From contig OZ234501.1 in the NCBI GenBank assembly GCA_965153455.1, positions 4,278,001-4,342,000 of the forward strand: 64,000 nt of DNA, written 5' to 3'. Positions 37,610-49,106 of the stretch are shown piece after piece. The position numbers and the translations under genes were made by a program. A model generated the notes under the pieces. The model made no database searches. It saw nothing but the letters and a program-made list of their open reading frames with translations, and was not told the DNA's origin. This DNA is from Sphagnum compactum. Taxonomy: Eukaryota; Bryophyta; Sphagnopsida; Sphagnales. Each line of letters starts with the position of its first letter. The first letter of the stretch is position 1.

Positions 37610-37880
37610 TTCTGGAATTTTCCAGCAGCGGCGGCAGCAGCGGAGAAGACGACAATTCCAAGTCGCCACAACGTTCTAGAATTTGGAACCTTTGCTCCTG
37701 CTTCCAGAATCTTCTGAGGTTAGTACCGGAATCGATTACCATTCATTCATACGGTGAACAAGAAGACGACAATTCCAAGTCGCCACAACGATCTAGAATT
37801 TGGAACTTTGCTCCTGCTTCCAGAATCTTCCACAACAACGTTCTAGAAATCGGAACTTTGCGCCTGTTTCCAGAATCTTC
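37610..37880 (-). promoter_or_regulatory. Heat-shock-element cluster upstream of DnaJ copy A
   Basis: Four perfect three-box heat-shock elements of the form TTCnnGAAnnTTC lie at 37610-37622 (TTCTGGAATTTTC), 37702-37714, 37818-37830 and 37868-37880 (each TTCCAGAATCTTC). Half-palindromes TTCTAGAA also occur at 37674-37681 and 37841-37848. This is the binding pattern of trimeric heat-shock factors. The sites are 462-732 bp upstream of the copy A start codon; I infer that they serve that gene, but they could act on both genes of the divergent pair. Confidence 0.75.
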
Positions 37881-37920
37881 TGATTAGTTACTTAGCGCCG
37901 GAATCGATCACTAGATCAAT
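37634..37920. repeat. Triplicated promoter repeat carrying heat-shock elements
   Basis: Three related units (about 37634-37740, 37758-37834 and 37835-37920) share ACAACG(T/A)TCTAGAA, GGAACTTTGC, CCTGCTTCCAGAATCTTC and, in units 1 and 3, CCGGAATCGAT. Units 1 and 2 also share AAGACGACAATTCCAAGTCG. Unit 3 is shortened at its left end. Confidence 0.8.
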
Positions 37921-38509
37921 TAATATCACCCAATTCACACTATGCAGTGTGGACCCAAATATAATCACAAAGAGTTAATTTATTTCAAAATATTTATTTA
38001 TCCTTTTTCTTTATTAAAAAAGATTACAAGTTTGAAAAAAAAGAAAAAGAAAAAGCTTTTCACTCTCAAAGTGGTACTAAAATATTTCAATTTTTTAAAA
38101 TAAAAATAATTCCTTTTCAAATTGAACAAGTAGTAAGCATTTAAAAGAAAATCTCAAATTACTTTATTTTACTTCTATGTACATGATATTAAAAAATAAA
38201 AATAGAATTCAGCAAATTTAGTTATTAATAAAAAATTGTTTCAAAATATTTAATAATAATTCCCTTTTCAAATTGAACAAATAAACAACATTAAAAAATG
38301 ATCATTTGTTTTAATGTTATTATTAAAAAATAAGAAGTATGAAAATAATAATAATTATTTTACTACTAGTAATAAAAACTAAAAATGTTGATAAAAGTAG
38401 GTATATAGTATATATATATAGTTTGAACTTTTTGTGTAATTTGATTATTTGATTATTTTCGATTATTTAATTAATGATTTCTCAACCAATAGAAAAATAA
38501 GGAGGATTA

Positions 38510-38522
38510 GAAGTTTCTAGAC
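38510..38522 (+). promoter_or_regulatory. Near-perfect heat-shock element upstream of DnaJ copy B
   Basis: GAAGTTTCTAGAC fits GAAnnTTCnnGAA except for the last base. A CCAAT box lies about 25 bp to its left. It is ~850 bp upstream of the copy B start codon and may be near a transcription start if the 5' leader is long. Confidence 0.45.
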
Positions 38523-38837
38523 CGAACTGACTTGTAGGTCCTCTAGACCATACGGAACACGTGAACCAGTTAGGGAACAAGGGAACGAGACGTGAACTGA
38601 CATAAGAAAGTGTGCACAGTCTCAGGGAACGTGAGAGAGAACCAGTCGGAGGGAGCGTGGCGAGGGTTTGCTTTCTCAACGCCGAAGAAGAAGAAGAAGA
38701 AGAGAAGCGGAGGCGGCGGTAGAAGAGAGAGAGAGAGGGCATCGTTTTGCCGTTTGTTGCTGCGCTTGGAATTTGCATTATCACGGTGGGACGAGATCGC
38801 ATTCCTCGTACGCATCCACGACACCTGCAAATTCGAG

Positions 38838-39240
38838 GTTTTTCATTCTGCTCCTTTTCATTATGTGTGTTTTGGAAAAGTACTGAAAATCTGATGTTGT
38901 AGGCTTCTGCTGCTTCTGCCTCCTGGTGCTAGTGCTGCTGTTATGGTCGTTAAGTTAAAGAGAAACAGAAAACCATTGTAACAGTGAGTGTCGGTCGGTT
39001 GTGTGGAAGAGCAAACGTAATAGGTATAGACAGAAGACGCTGAATTTTGTGTCCAAGTTTTTCATTATGCTACTTTCTTAGGTTTCTTTTGTTTTGGTAA
39101 AAAGTATTGAAACTCTGTTGCTGCGGCTGTTTGTGGTTACAATCGTCTTCCGTTAAAGAAACATAAAACGATTGTAATAGTGAGTGTCCGGTTGTGGAAG
39201 AGCTGGCGTATACATAGCAGACGCAGAATTTTGTGTCGGA
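38838..39240 (+). repeat. Duplicated leader/promoter segment of DnaJ copy B
   Basis: Two diverged copies lie in tandem (about 38838-39056 and 39057-39240). Both contain TTTTCATT…TGC, TTTTGG(T)AAAAGTA(T/C)TGAAA, ATTGTAA(C/T)AGTGAGTGTC, GTTGTGTGGAAGAGC-like and GAATTTTGTGTC. It lies just upstream of the start codon, so it is probably 5' leader or proximal promoter. Confidence 0.6.
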
Positions 39241-39369
39241 TCGCTCGGTTAAGCTTTCTTTAGTCGGTTTTTTTTCTGTTTTTTTCCCCTTTTGTTTTCC
39301 CCGGTGCAGTATAGTTGTGTGGCTTTTTATGAAGGTTGTTTGCCGTCCTTCTGTTGTTGTTGCAGCAAA

Positions 39370-42200
39370 ATGTTTGGACGTATGCCAAAGAAGAGTGACA
39401 ACACCCGGTACTATAACGTTCTCGGCGTCTCCAAGACTGCATCGCAGGATGAGCTGAAGAAAGCGTACAGGAAATTAGCCATAAAAAATCATCCAGACAA
39501 GGGCGGTGATCCAGAGAAGGTTCTATCATATTCTTCTCTCTTGATCAGCCTCTTTCTCCCTTGTTTTTTGTTGTTTGCAAGTTCCCGATTATGCTGTCCG
39601 AGTGTTCGTCAGAATGCCTGTTTGATCTGCTGCAGAGAGGCGGATCCCTTGTCCTGGTGAAAATACAGAGTTTTGTGGAAGTTTTTGTGGTATGCCAGAT
39701 GTTCTTGTATGTCAAGACTTAGGATTTCCTCTAAGTATGTATTTGAGCGAGTCCCTGGGCATGTGTTCCTTGCCTGAGATTGTTTGATCCCCCCTACAGA
39801 GTCTGTTTCTAGATGCAGCATGTCTAGGTGATCCTGTAAGATGTTTTTTCCCCCCACTTTGTATCATTCACTTTCTATTTGTCACCTTCAGTACAGCACA
39901 AAGTGTGACTGAGTGAGATAGAGTGTACACTGACCAGTCTTCTTGTGCTTCCCTCCTTCTCAATTGGAATGAGATCTAAGAGTGTGGAAGGTTTTCTGTA
40001 AATGTAGTTCAAGGAAATCTCCCAGGCGTATGAAGTGCTAAGCGACCCTGAGAAACGAGATGTGTACGACCAGTATGGAGAAGATGCTCTCAAGGAGGGA
40101 ATGGCTGGAGGTGGTGCCTCGCACAATCCATTTGACATCTTTGAGTCCTTCTTTGGAGGTGGTGGACAGTCTTTCGGAGGTATGCTTGACCTTTGCCACA
40201 TAAAACTGTGACTTGATTTCTATCACCATGTCCATACTAAAGAGATCAATAGTCAAGCAAGCTTTTTCCTGCATCCTTTGTTTTGTTCTTGTTGCCTGGT
40301 AGCCTCTGCCATCCTCTTTGTAGGACTCTCATCTGTTATGCTTGTGCAGGTGGAAGTGGCAGAGGCAGCCGCAGACAGAGAAGGGGAGAAGATGTGGTGC
40401 ATCCTTTGAAGGTTTCTCTCGAAGAACTGTATAATGGGACATCAAAGAAACTTTCATTGTCAAGGAATGTATTGTGTGCCAAGTGCAAGGGGTGAGTCCT
40501 GAATCCTTCTGTACTTTCAGCTGCTAATGTGATCACTTACTGCTGCCTATCCACAGTCATGTGTAGTGGTAAGTGTGATATACTACGACTCCATCTTTTC
40601 CTTGTGAGCTGTGCAAGATAGCCTCTTTCTTATTCATGATTAGCTGGTTGTTTTCCCCAGGCATAGCTTTGTTTTGGTTTTCTATTTGTTTTTAGACAAG
40701 CCAACTTAAATGTATGTTCTGGTGATGTTTGTGCAGAAAGGGGTCGAAGACTGGTGCATCAAGCCGTTGTGCTGGATGCCAAGGGTCTGGCATGAAGGTT
40801 TCAATCCGTCAGCTTGGTCCCAGTATGATCCAGCAGATGCAGCATGTGTGTGCTGACTGCAAAGGATCAGGTATTTTGTCCTCCTTGGTTGTTGTTACAC
40901 TGGCACTTTGCAAGTTGCTCTCTCCAGCTTCTTGTAGGCATGTACCATCCTGTTTGTAGTGGAATCACACATACAGACTGAGTGTTCTGGTGGTGTTCTT
41001 CCTTGCAGGAGAGGTTATTAGTGAAAAAGACAAGTGTGGACAATGCAAGGGTCAGAAAGTTGTGCAGGACAAGAAGACTCTAGAAGTGCATGTTGAAAAG
41101 GGGATGCAACATGGACAGAAGATAACCTTCCAAGGAGAAGCAGATGAGGCGGTATGGTTTTTTTTTTCCTTTCATTGTATCCACTTTCACCTACATTTTG
41201 TTCATATCTGCTTTCAGATATGCTTTGACTCAGGGTAGATTCTCTTCAATTCCACCCTAAGCGGAGTGGCAGAGTACTTTACTTGCCATGTTGTTGCTAG
41301 AGTTGTTTCTCTGTGCTCTTGTTTGTCGTGAAATTTAAGTATCCATTATATCATCAAACTTCCATTGCCATACTTCTATGTTACATATGCCAAACATATT
41401 ATGCTCTTATTCCTTTGCCGATGGCTCTTTGTAAACTCCAGATGTGCCTGACTCAAGTGTACTAAATTTATTAACTTTTGGTGACCAATGTACACAGCCG
41501 GACACGGAAACGGGTGACATTGTATTTGTTCTGCAACTGAAAGACCATCCCAAGTTCAAGAGGAAGGGCGACGATTTGTTTGTGCAGCACACTTTGACTC
41601 TGACAGAGGCATTGTGTGGCTTCCAATTCCCCTTAACACACCTTGATGGTAGACAGCTTCTTATCAAATGCAGTCCTGGGGAGATAGTCAAGCCAGGTGT
41701 GTGCATGTGTTCATTTCTTGATTCTCCTTCTCCCTTCATCATCTTCTTCTTTGTGTGGAAAAACTCATCTCTGTTTCAGAGCTGAAATCCCCTCCTGACA
41801 AAACAACAACGTTTTATCTGTGATGAATCCTGACTTTTTTGGTAATTCTTGTTTTTCTGGATGAACAAAAAAACCAGGTCAATGCAAAGCTGTGAATGAT
41901 GAAGGCATGCCACACTATCAGCGGCCATTTATGAAGGGCAGGTTGTACATTCAGTTCTCTGTTGATTTCCCTGAAACAGGCTCCCTATCTCCTGATCAAT
42001 GCAAGGCCATTGAAGCCATTCTACCTCCAAGACCTTCAAGTGCTGCCATGACTGACATGGAGTTGGATGAGTGTGAAGAGACTACTTTGCTCGATGTCAA
42101 CATCGAGGACGAGATGAGAAGGAAGCAACAGCAACAGGAAGCCTATGAAGAAGATGAGGAATCCTCTGGTGGACCACGCGTTCAGTGTGCCCAACAGTAG
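39370..42200 (+). CDS. Type-A DnaJ/Hsp40 co-chaperone (ANJ1/J2/J3 type), copy B
   Basis: Seven exons: 39370-39519, 40008-40179, 40350-40491, 40737-40870, 41009-41151, 41498-41696 and 41878-42200. They encode 420 residues. The start [20 protein letters not shown] is the plant type-A J-domain start, with HPD at 41-43. The Gly/Phe region ends [11 protein letters not shown]. Four zinc repeats follow: [24 protein letters not shown] and [28 protein letters not shown] and [19 protein letters not shown] mark the C-terminal substrate domain. The tail VQCAQQ is a CaaX box identical to that of plant J2/J3. Exons 3-6 are exactly the same lengths as in copy A (142, 134, 143 and 199 nt) and all intron phases agree, so the two arose by duplication. 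The protein should assist Hsp70 in the cytosol. Confidence 0.96.
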
Positions 42201-42949
42201 TAGTACTAGTATCCAGTAGTCGAGCCAAGGGTTGGGGGGTGTGGGGGATCATTATTTTTGGTCATCAGAAACATGGTGTCTGAAACAAGATGAGTTTCCC
42301 TTTCCTTCAAAACCCAATTTGGTTTCTGTCGTCGTTGTCATCATCATCATCACAAGAGCTTTGATTTCGCGAGAGCTTCTCATGTCTTTTAATCTTTTGA
42401 AAACACAAAAGACTCTGGAGGAGGAGGAGGCTAGTAGTAGCAGAGCATTGATGATCGTATTTGAGTGAAAATTTGAGTTGCAGGCAAAATCAAATCCAGC
42501 CTTGACATTCAACTGACATTCAACTAAGATATCAGTAGTGATGGTAGTAGCAGTAATTGTTTGATCTTAATAGATAATCAATTGAGAAATTTATTAACAT
42601 TTTGTTGGGGAGGAGTGGCCACCCACCGTCTCATTTTCTTCTTCAATTGATTACTCTTTGTAGCTTAGCTACCTCAGGGGGGGGGGATGTGTGTGGACCA
42701 TCTCTGACCTTGTATTTACGATGATGCAAATGATATGATTATTAAACTTTTGACTTGTGTTTTTCATGTAGGTTGATTGTTTTCTAGCTTCTCAAAGTCT
42801 GAAAGTAAGTCCTAACTAACAGCAATGCTGATGCTGTTGTTGAGCGTTAAGTTTTGTTGGCATTAAACAGCACTCGTGAGAGATTGAGGTGGTGATTGTT
42901 CTCGAGTTCTTGTGGTATGGAGAAGAGGGGTTTGCTGTTTAATTAATGC

Positions 42950-43290
42950 CAACGATTCAAGAACAAAGCAACAAGCGGGCTTCTGTGATCTTCACAACAA
43001 GAGATGGAAATGAGGCAATACTACTAAGCAAGTCTCTGATTACTGTCTATAAATGAAAGAGATGCAAACAAAGCAAAGCTAACTTCTCTCTCTGATCATC
43101 ATCATCATCATCATCTTCAAAAAGAAAGAAATGGAAACAAACAAGCAAGCAAACTTTCACTGAACACCTACAAACAAAAGATATGGAAATGAAACAAGCA
43201 AAGCTTCTCAAACTTCTTTGATCCCCTTCATGAGAAAAGAAGTAAACAAAGAAAGTGTTTTCAAGCTTCTCTGATCACCTACAAAAGAGA
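42950..43290. repeat. ~75-bp degenerate repeat
   Basis: Repeated blocks of the type CTTCTCTGATCACCTACAAA then AGAGATGGAAATGAAACAAG occur four to five times with drift and an internal (ATC)n run. Confidence 0.45.
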
Positions 43291-43783
43291 TGGTTATTAG
43301 CCAAAAAAAACAAGAATAAATGAACTCATGATCTCAAATGCAGCAACAACGACAACAACAACAGAAAATCATCTTTCTTTTTTGGGGAGATGGGTACTAG
43401 AAAAAAACCACAATGAACAACAGCAGCAGCAGAAGAGAATGAATGGACTTTTGTACATTACACCACGTACTAGTATATAATGGAAAGTAGTGTATGTGTT
43501 TTGGTATTAGGGACATAATACAATTGTTACAATATTGATTGTTTTTGTGGAATAGTGTTATGGATGAAATTCATCCAAATGAATTGTTTACAGGTCATTT
43601 ATATTACTTAGAGTATCAAATTCCAAAGCATTTTGCATTGGGAGTTATGAAAATCATTGAGTTTCCATGTGAGATTATATCATATTTCAGAAAGTGGAAA
43701 GATAAGAGTCAGAATTTTGAGCTCTTTTGTAAAAGTTGTTTTTCTGAGGGGTTGATGGATTAATGAATGTGTGATTGATTGAG

Positions 43784-44350
43784 GAAATGAAGGAGGATTT
43801 TGGGTACCCTTTTGATACAACCTGAGTGCAAGGGGCTTTCAAGTGAAGGAGGTTTGGGTTTCTCAATCCAACATCTCAAGTAATTCAAATGGGTTTATTG
43901 AAATGAAGGGTTTGGGCTTTTGATCTAACCTGAGTTTAAGGGGAGTTAGTGAATTTGAGGATTGGGGTTCCAATCCAACACCTAGTATCAATGGAGTTTA
44001 GTGAATGAAGGTTTTGGTTTTCAAATTCAACCCAAGTTCAAGGGGTTTTTATAGTGAATGAAGGTTTTGGTTTTTAAATTCAACCCAAGTTCAAGGGGTT
44101 TTTATAGTGAATGGAGGTTAGGGTTTCCAATCTAACACCCAATATCAAGGGGGTTTAGTACATGAAAATCTGGGGCTCTTTTTTTTATCTAATTGAAGTT
44201 CAAGGGGTTCTAGTGAATGAAGGTTGGAGTTTCCAATCCAACCCCAAAGTTCAAGGGGCTTCTAGTGAAGCTAGGGTTGGGTTTCCAATCCAGCCCAACA
44301 ACCTGAAGGGGGTTTTTTGAATGAAGGTTTGGTTGTCCAATCCAACCCAA
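43784..44350. repeat. 53-60-bp degenerate minisatellite
   Basis: About ten units of the pattern GTGAATGAAGGTTTTGGTTT then CAAATTCAACCCAAGTTCAA then GGGGTTTTTATA. Two adjacent units (44001 and 44054) are almost identical at exactly 53 bp; the rest have drifted. Confidence 0.75.
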
Positions 44351-44641
44351 GATTCTGGGGTTTAGAGAGTTGGTACCGAGTCCAAACAAACCCCCAAATT
44401 ATTTTGGGCTCTCCAAGTAATTTGTTTGATTCCAAGAGTTTGAATTTCTTCAAGGAGTTTTGAGCTTTGAGTAAGTAAGACAAGGGTTGAACTCCAAGTA
44501 TTTCAAATTTCAAGGCGTGCAAATCTGGTGTCTGGTTTAGAGGCAGGTGAGAGGAGGAGAATGGGAGCAAGATTCTTAAGTGCGAAGGGAATTACATCTC
44601 TATGTTGTGATCATTCATTCAGTCATACATTAAGTTGTTCA

Positions 44642-44644
<3 letters not shown>

Positions 44645-44677
<33 letters not shown>
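44645..44677. repeat. (GT)n microsatellite
   Basis: About 16 GT units. Confidence 0.95.
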
Positions 44678-44680
<3 letters not shown>

Positions 44681-44729
44681 TACCAGAGTTGGTCTAGTAT
44701 GGTATTGACAATGAATATATTAGCCTGGT

Positions 44730-44870
44730 CCTGGTATTGGGGACTCAAAAAATTTCATACAAGCTTGCTCTTGGTATTGGGTCCTTCTTAAAACTTTCAT
44801 ACAGGGCAGTCTTGGTATTGGGTCTTCTTAAAAACTTTCATACCAGCCTAGTCTGGTATTGGTATATAAG
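44730..44870. repeat. 41-bp tandem repeat
   Basis: CTTGGTATTGGGTCCTTCTT then AAAACTTTCATAC repeats at 44732, 44772, 44813 and 44854, a spacing of 40-41 bp. Confidence 0.7.
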
Positions 44871-46033
44871 GATGGGTATGGCGTCAGGTCCTTGATACTT
44901 ACTAGGGCCCAGGCCTATATTTAGTTAGAGCATCTCCACCAATGTTCAGTATGTGACTAGGCTCACTGGAAATGAAATCTCTCGGATGAGGAGGTTCATA
45001 TTGGTCAAATCCAGTGAATCCACTGGGAAGAAGACTGCTGGCTGGGTACCCTGAAAAAATGCACAGTTTTCAGATCCCTGGGAGAGTCTAATTCTTAAAC
45101 ACAGTCGAATAGAAATTTTTTTTGGACTCGACTGCTCCTCTGTATGTATGTTTCTGATTGGGTAAATAGTTTGATTGGTCCAAGTGATTTGCTATTAGTA
45201 GTCTCCCACCTACTTGCAGTCCCAGTTTCAGTTTCATAGGTGGGGTTGGAAAGAAGTCGGCAACTGAAACTTGGATGTGAGAAATATTTTTGCTGCAGGG
45301 TCACATACTCAGATGGAGTTGGTGGAGATGCATGCTCTCTTATATACTTACTAAAGTCAAATTGTGCACGTGGGTGCTTGGCTACACTGGAGCAGCAGTA
45401 CTTGTTTCCACCAGATCTACTACCTATCTATCTATCTATCTATTTCCTTCTCATCATTATCATTAGTTCATGATTGATCATCGCAATAAATGCCTAAAGT
45501 TGAAGAAAAAGAAAGCATCAGACTCTCTGCAGTTGCTCTGGCCCATTGGGCTCTCTCCAACTCTTCTTTCATGGACCACCTTGCAATGTTCATCTTGTGC
45601 CCATTAAGGTATATATGCTTTTTGCAATACTTATTATATATACAAAGGAAAGCAAACGACAGACACTTACGTCGTAGTACTTGTGCAAGCTCTATAATTT
45701 TTGGAGCCAGCAAGCAAACAGGTGTTGTTTTCGTTGTGAAGAAGAATGTAAACCTCAACAAATTTGTGAAACAGAATTTATGTCTTCTTGAGAAATGGAG
45801 TACAGATAACCCTTTGAGGCATTTATTTTCAGGTCATGAGTTGCTGCTGTTGATGAATTTTACAGACATGTGATTAATTCAGCTTCCAAGATAACCAATT
45901 GACAGTAGCATGATCAAGTGTCTTTTTGGGGTGTATTATATATCTTGTTGATTCTGGAGCATTATCTAATCTCTCCTTCAAGTTTTGGAAATGAGTTCAA
46001 CTTTAATCCTTTTTTGCCTTGTTTGTTTGTGTA

Positions 46034-46097
46034 GGGTAAAGCCCTCACATTTGTGCGCCCTTATTTTGGTAATGCCCTTGACCGCCGGGCTTTACCC
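46034..46097. repeat. 64-bp hairpin with perfect 11-bp arms
   Basis: GGGTAAAGCCC (46034-46044) and GGGCTTTACCC (46087-46097) are exact inverses. Similar GTAAAGCC / GGCTTTAC pieces with an AATAAGGGC core appear near 20416-20540, so it may belong to a small dispersed family. Confidence 0.55.
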
Positions 46098-47329
46098 CCT
46101 CCTAAAGACCTGCCAGACAGAAATTCAGTGGAGAAACTGAGGCAAAACAGGGAGGGGGGCATTATGAAAAACGAAATGCTCTCCCTTGCTCCTGGATGAA
46201 AAAAATCTGCTTTATAAGGTTACCTCCAGATACACTGCAAGATTTCCGGCAGGTCATTCAAAATCTCTCTCAAAAAGTGGCAAGTATGTGGGTGCAATTC
46301 ATTTAATACAAGAAGAAGTAATCACAACATCCCACCGACCCACCCACCATACGCCCTTTGATTTCACTGAAAAGCTTCATTTCACCAAAAAACTAACTCC
46401 TTAAGTAGCACTAATGGGTAACAACAGTGCAGCAGATTGCTGGAATCAGATGGTGGTCAAACCAATGAAAGTCCCTGGGTGATGGTTGTAAAGGTACCAA
46501 GGTAAACAACAGAGAATGTAGCAGCAACAACCCACCCCAAAGATCTACAAATTCCTTTCTCTTGGGTTTCAGAACAGATTTTGCTATTGCCATCATCAAA
46601 ATCTCAGCAACCCAAAGGAAATCTGTCCGACAACAACAACAACAACCCATGGGATCTTTTGTCTCCATAGACTTTTCTTTTGTCACTTGACTTCCTTTTG
46701 ACTATTCTTCAAATCTTTACATCCAGACTTTCTTTACTACTATTCTTCAAATCTTTAAATCTGGCCTCATTGGTTGTGAACTCGTGAGGGAAGGGAAAAG
46801 CGGAGGCAAGGAGGAGGAGAAGAAGAAGAAGAAGAAGAAGATCACCCAGGCCAAATTCTTTGGGACCCACACAATCACCTTTTTTGTCATTTCTCTGTCT
46901 CATTCAAACAAACCCGTTTTATAGGGGGAAAGTGTTCGCAACTGTTTTCAACATTGTCCTTTTTTTCTCTTGGGGTTATAGCTTATAACTTATCAGCAAG
47001 ATTCGACACTTATGCTCAAGAGTTTGAAGAGCTGCAATTTGAGCTTTGGAACAAACTTGACAATTTTGGTGTACACATCATCTTTGTTGTTGTTGTTGTT
47101 GCTGTTGGTGGTGGTGGTGGTGGCGGCTAAAAGTAGCTAAGTTGAATTCTTAGCCGAAGATAAACAAACATCCTTTATTTGGGGTGGATGGGTGGGTTTC
47201 AAGTTTCTTTCATGAAAGAATCTTTTTTTGTTGTTGTTGGGGGTGGTTGATGTGGCCTTCTTCACCTTCTTTGTTGACTGAAAAGTCCACCAAAAAGTGC
47301 ATCAATCGGACTTGGAGTTTTGATCAAAA

Positions 47330-47600
47330 CAAGAGTGAATTCAAATTCCCAATTTGGTGTCAATCTGACATTTTTTGTTCAAACCTTGAACTTAAGTATC
47401 AACAAAAAAGTTGAGTACCTAGTAACCCAAAAATTCCACAACTCAATTCCAACTTGGTGTCAATCAAACTGTTCTTTGTTCAAACCTTGAACTTAAGCAT
47501 CAAAGATTACTGAGTTACTCAAAAATCTCAGAGTCAATTCCAGTTTGGTGTCAGTCAAGCATTTTGTTCAAACCCTTTTTATTTAACTATTTAAAAATTG
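47330..47600. repeat. ~95-bp tandem repeat, three copies
   Basis: TTGGTGTCAATC…TTTGTTCAAACCTTGAACTT recurs at 47354, 47454 and about 47545. Confidence 0.65.
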
Positions 47601-47673
47601 AGTACCCAAAAATCCTAGAGTCTTAGGCTGTGGGTGGGGGAAATGGAAATGTCTGTGGAAGGAGGAGGAGGTA

Positions 47674-47697
47674 CCTAAACCCTAAACCCTAAACCCT
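47674..47697. repeat. Interstitial CCCTAAA repeats
   Basis: A run of CCTAAACCCTAAACCCTAAA then CCCT, about 3.5 plant telomere heptamers. It is too short and internal to be a telomere. Confidence 0.85.
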
Positions 47698-49032
47698 ACC
47701 TACATGCTACTTACCAATTTGGATTGGAGAGAATTTGCAATTTGACAAGTGTGTTTGTTTTTTTGGTTCCAAATTGGACCACCCAAGTGCTCACATTTCA
47801 CAATAGCCAAGAGAAGAAGAAGAAGAAACTTTTTGTAAGGAACTTATATGTCAATGTAGAGCTAGCTATCTCTGCCGGGTTGCAACAATTGAGAGAGGCC
47901 AAAAAATGTGCATGAATCAACACAAGCTTTTTGTATGTGAATTGAAAATGCCATAAAACCTTGACAGTGATCCCCACAAACAATGAGGGAGGTCTGAATC
48001 ATAATGCAAATTTCTTAATTTAAGTGTGTATTTTTTTGGAGTATTTTGAGTATCCATTTTTCAATAGACTTAAAATTTCTGTTTTCCAGTATTCTCAGTA
48101 CCTATTTGAATTTTTGAGTACCTATTACAATTGCTATTGCAACCATGGGTATGACAGTTTATGTGAAATCAAGACCTCAGGGTTTAAGGTTCAGTGGGTT
48201 ATTAAATACTTGGTAGAAATTAAATACTTTTCAGTTGTGCAACACCCACAAAAAAAAAAACAATCTGAATTTGGCTGAAAATGAATATACATATTCTTCT
48301 TCGTAAGCAAGCGAGAGCAAGAAACAACAACAACAACAACAACACTGTTTGTTGTTGACAATTGACAATGTGCTCAAATTCTTTTGAGTGTAAACTCTAG
48401 ACTAGAATTTGCAAAGACCCAATTCAAATTCAGAACAAAACCCGTCGACATCATCATCATCATCATCATAAAAACTAAGCATCCTTTAAAGATCTTTGAG
48501 CCTGGGGGCGTGGGTTTTTCCCTTATGAAATTGAGACATGCAGTACTCAGATAGTTGCACCATCATGGATGGAGTGACTCACAAGCTTTGCATATGTTTT
48601 TCTTGTAGGCAATATGTACTTCACAAACACAATGGCTGTAATTTGTCAATTTATCTAACTAGGAAATGCAGATGTCATTGAAGTCAGATCTGATCCCCGA
48701 TTAAAATAAGATGACTCCCAAGTCCCCACACCTTCATCACTGATGGTATGTATATATAAGAATGAGTCATTCATATGAATGAGATGAAGTTGGGGTGTAA
48801 GTACTGACTACACCGCCACTTGATTGTGTACCACCAGAGTTGGGAATTTTACCCTTTCAATTCTTTTGTGTCGGCAGGTGTGGCCCAATTGAGTGGGCAT
48901 GGAATGAATGAACCGTGGGCCTCTTCCTTTTTACCTGGAAGATCCTATAGCCTAGCAGCCACAGCCCTACTACACCAGACAAGAAAACCACAAATTCAAC
49001 TGCCAAAGGACTACTTCTTGTTGCCACAAAAT

Positions 49033-49106
49033 GCACAAAACCCAAGTTTGAAGACCCACTTGTTGTTGCCCACAAGTGCATCTCCAAACAAACTTGGGTT
49101 TTGTGC
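49033..49106. repeat. 18-bp perfect inverted repeat
   Basis: GCACAAAACCCAAGTTTG (49033-49050) and its exact inverse (49089-49106) flank a 38-bp loop. Looser copies of the same phrase occur at about 49196 and 49351. Confidence 0.75.

Noticed and set aside
38364-43476. Three TACTAGTA palindromes (38364, 42204, 43469), the motif reported for SUVR5 binding in Arabidopsis
   Set aside because: With about 60% AT, roughly two are expected by chance in 64 kb, so three is not notable even though they lie near each other.
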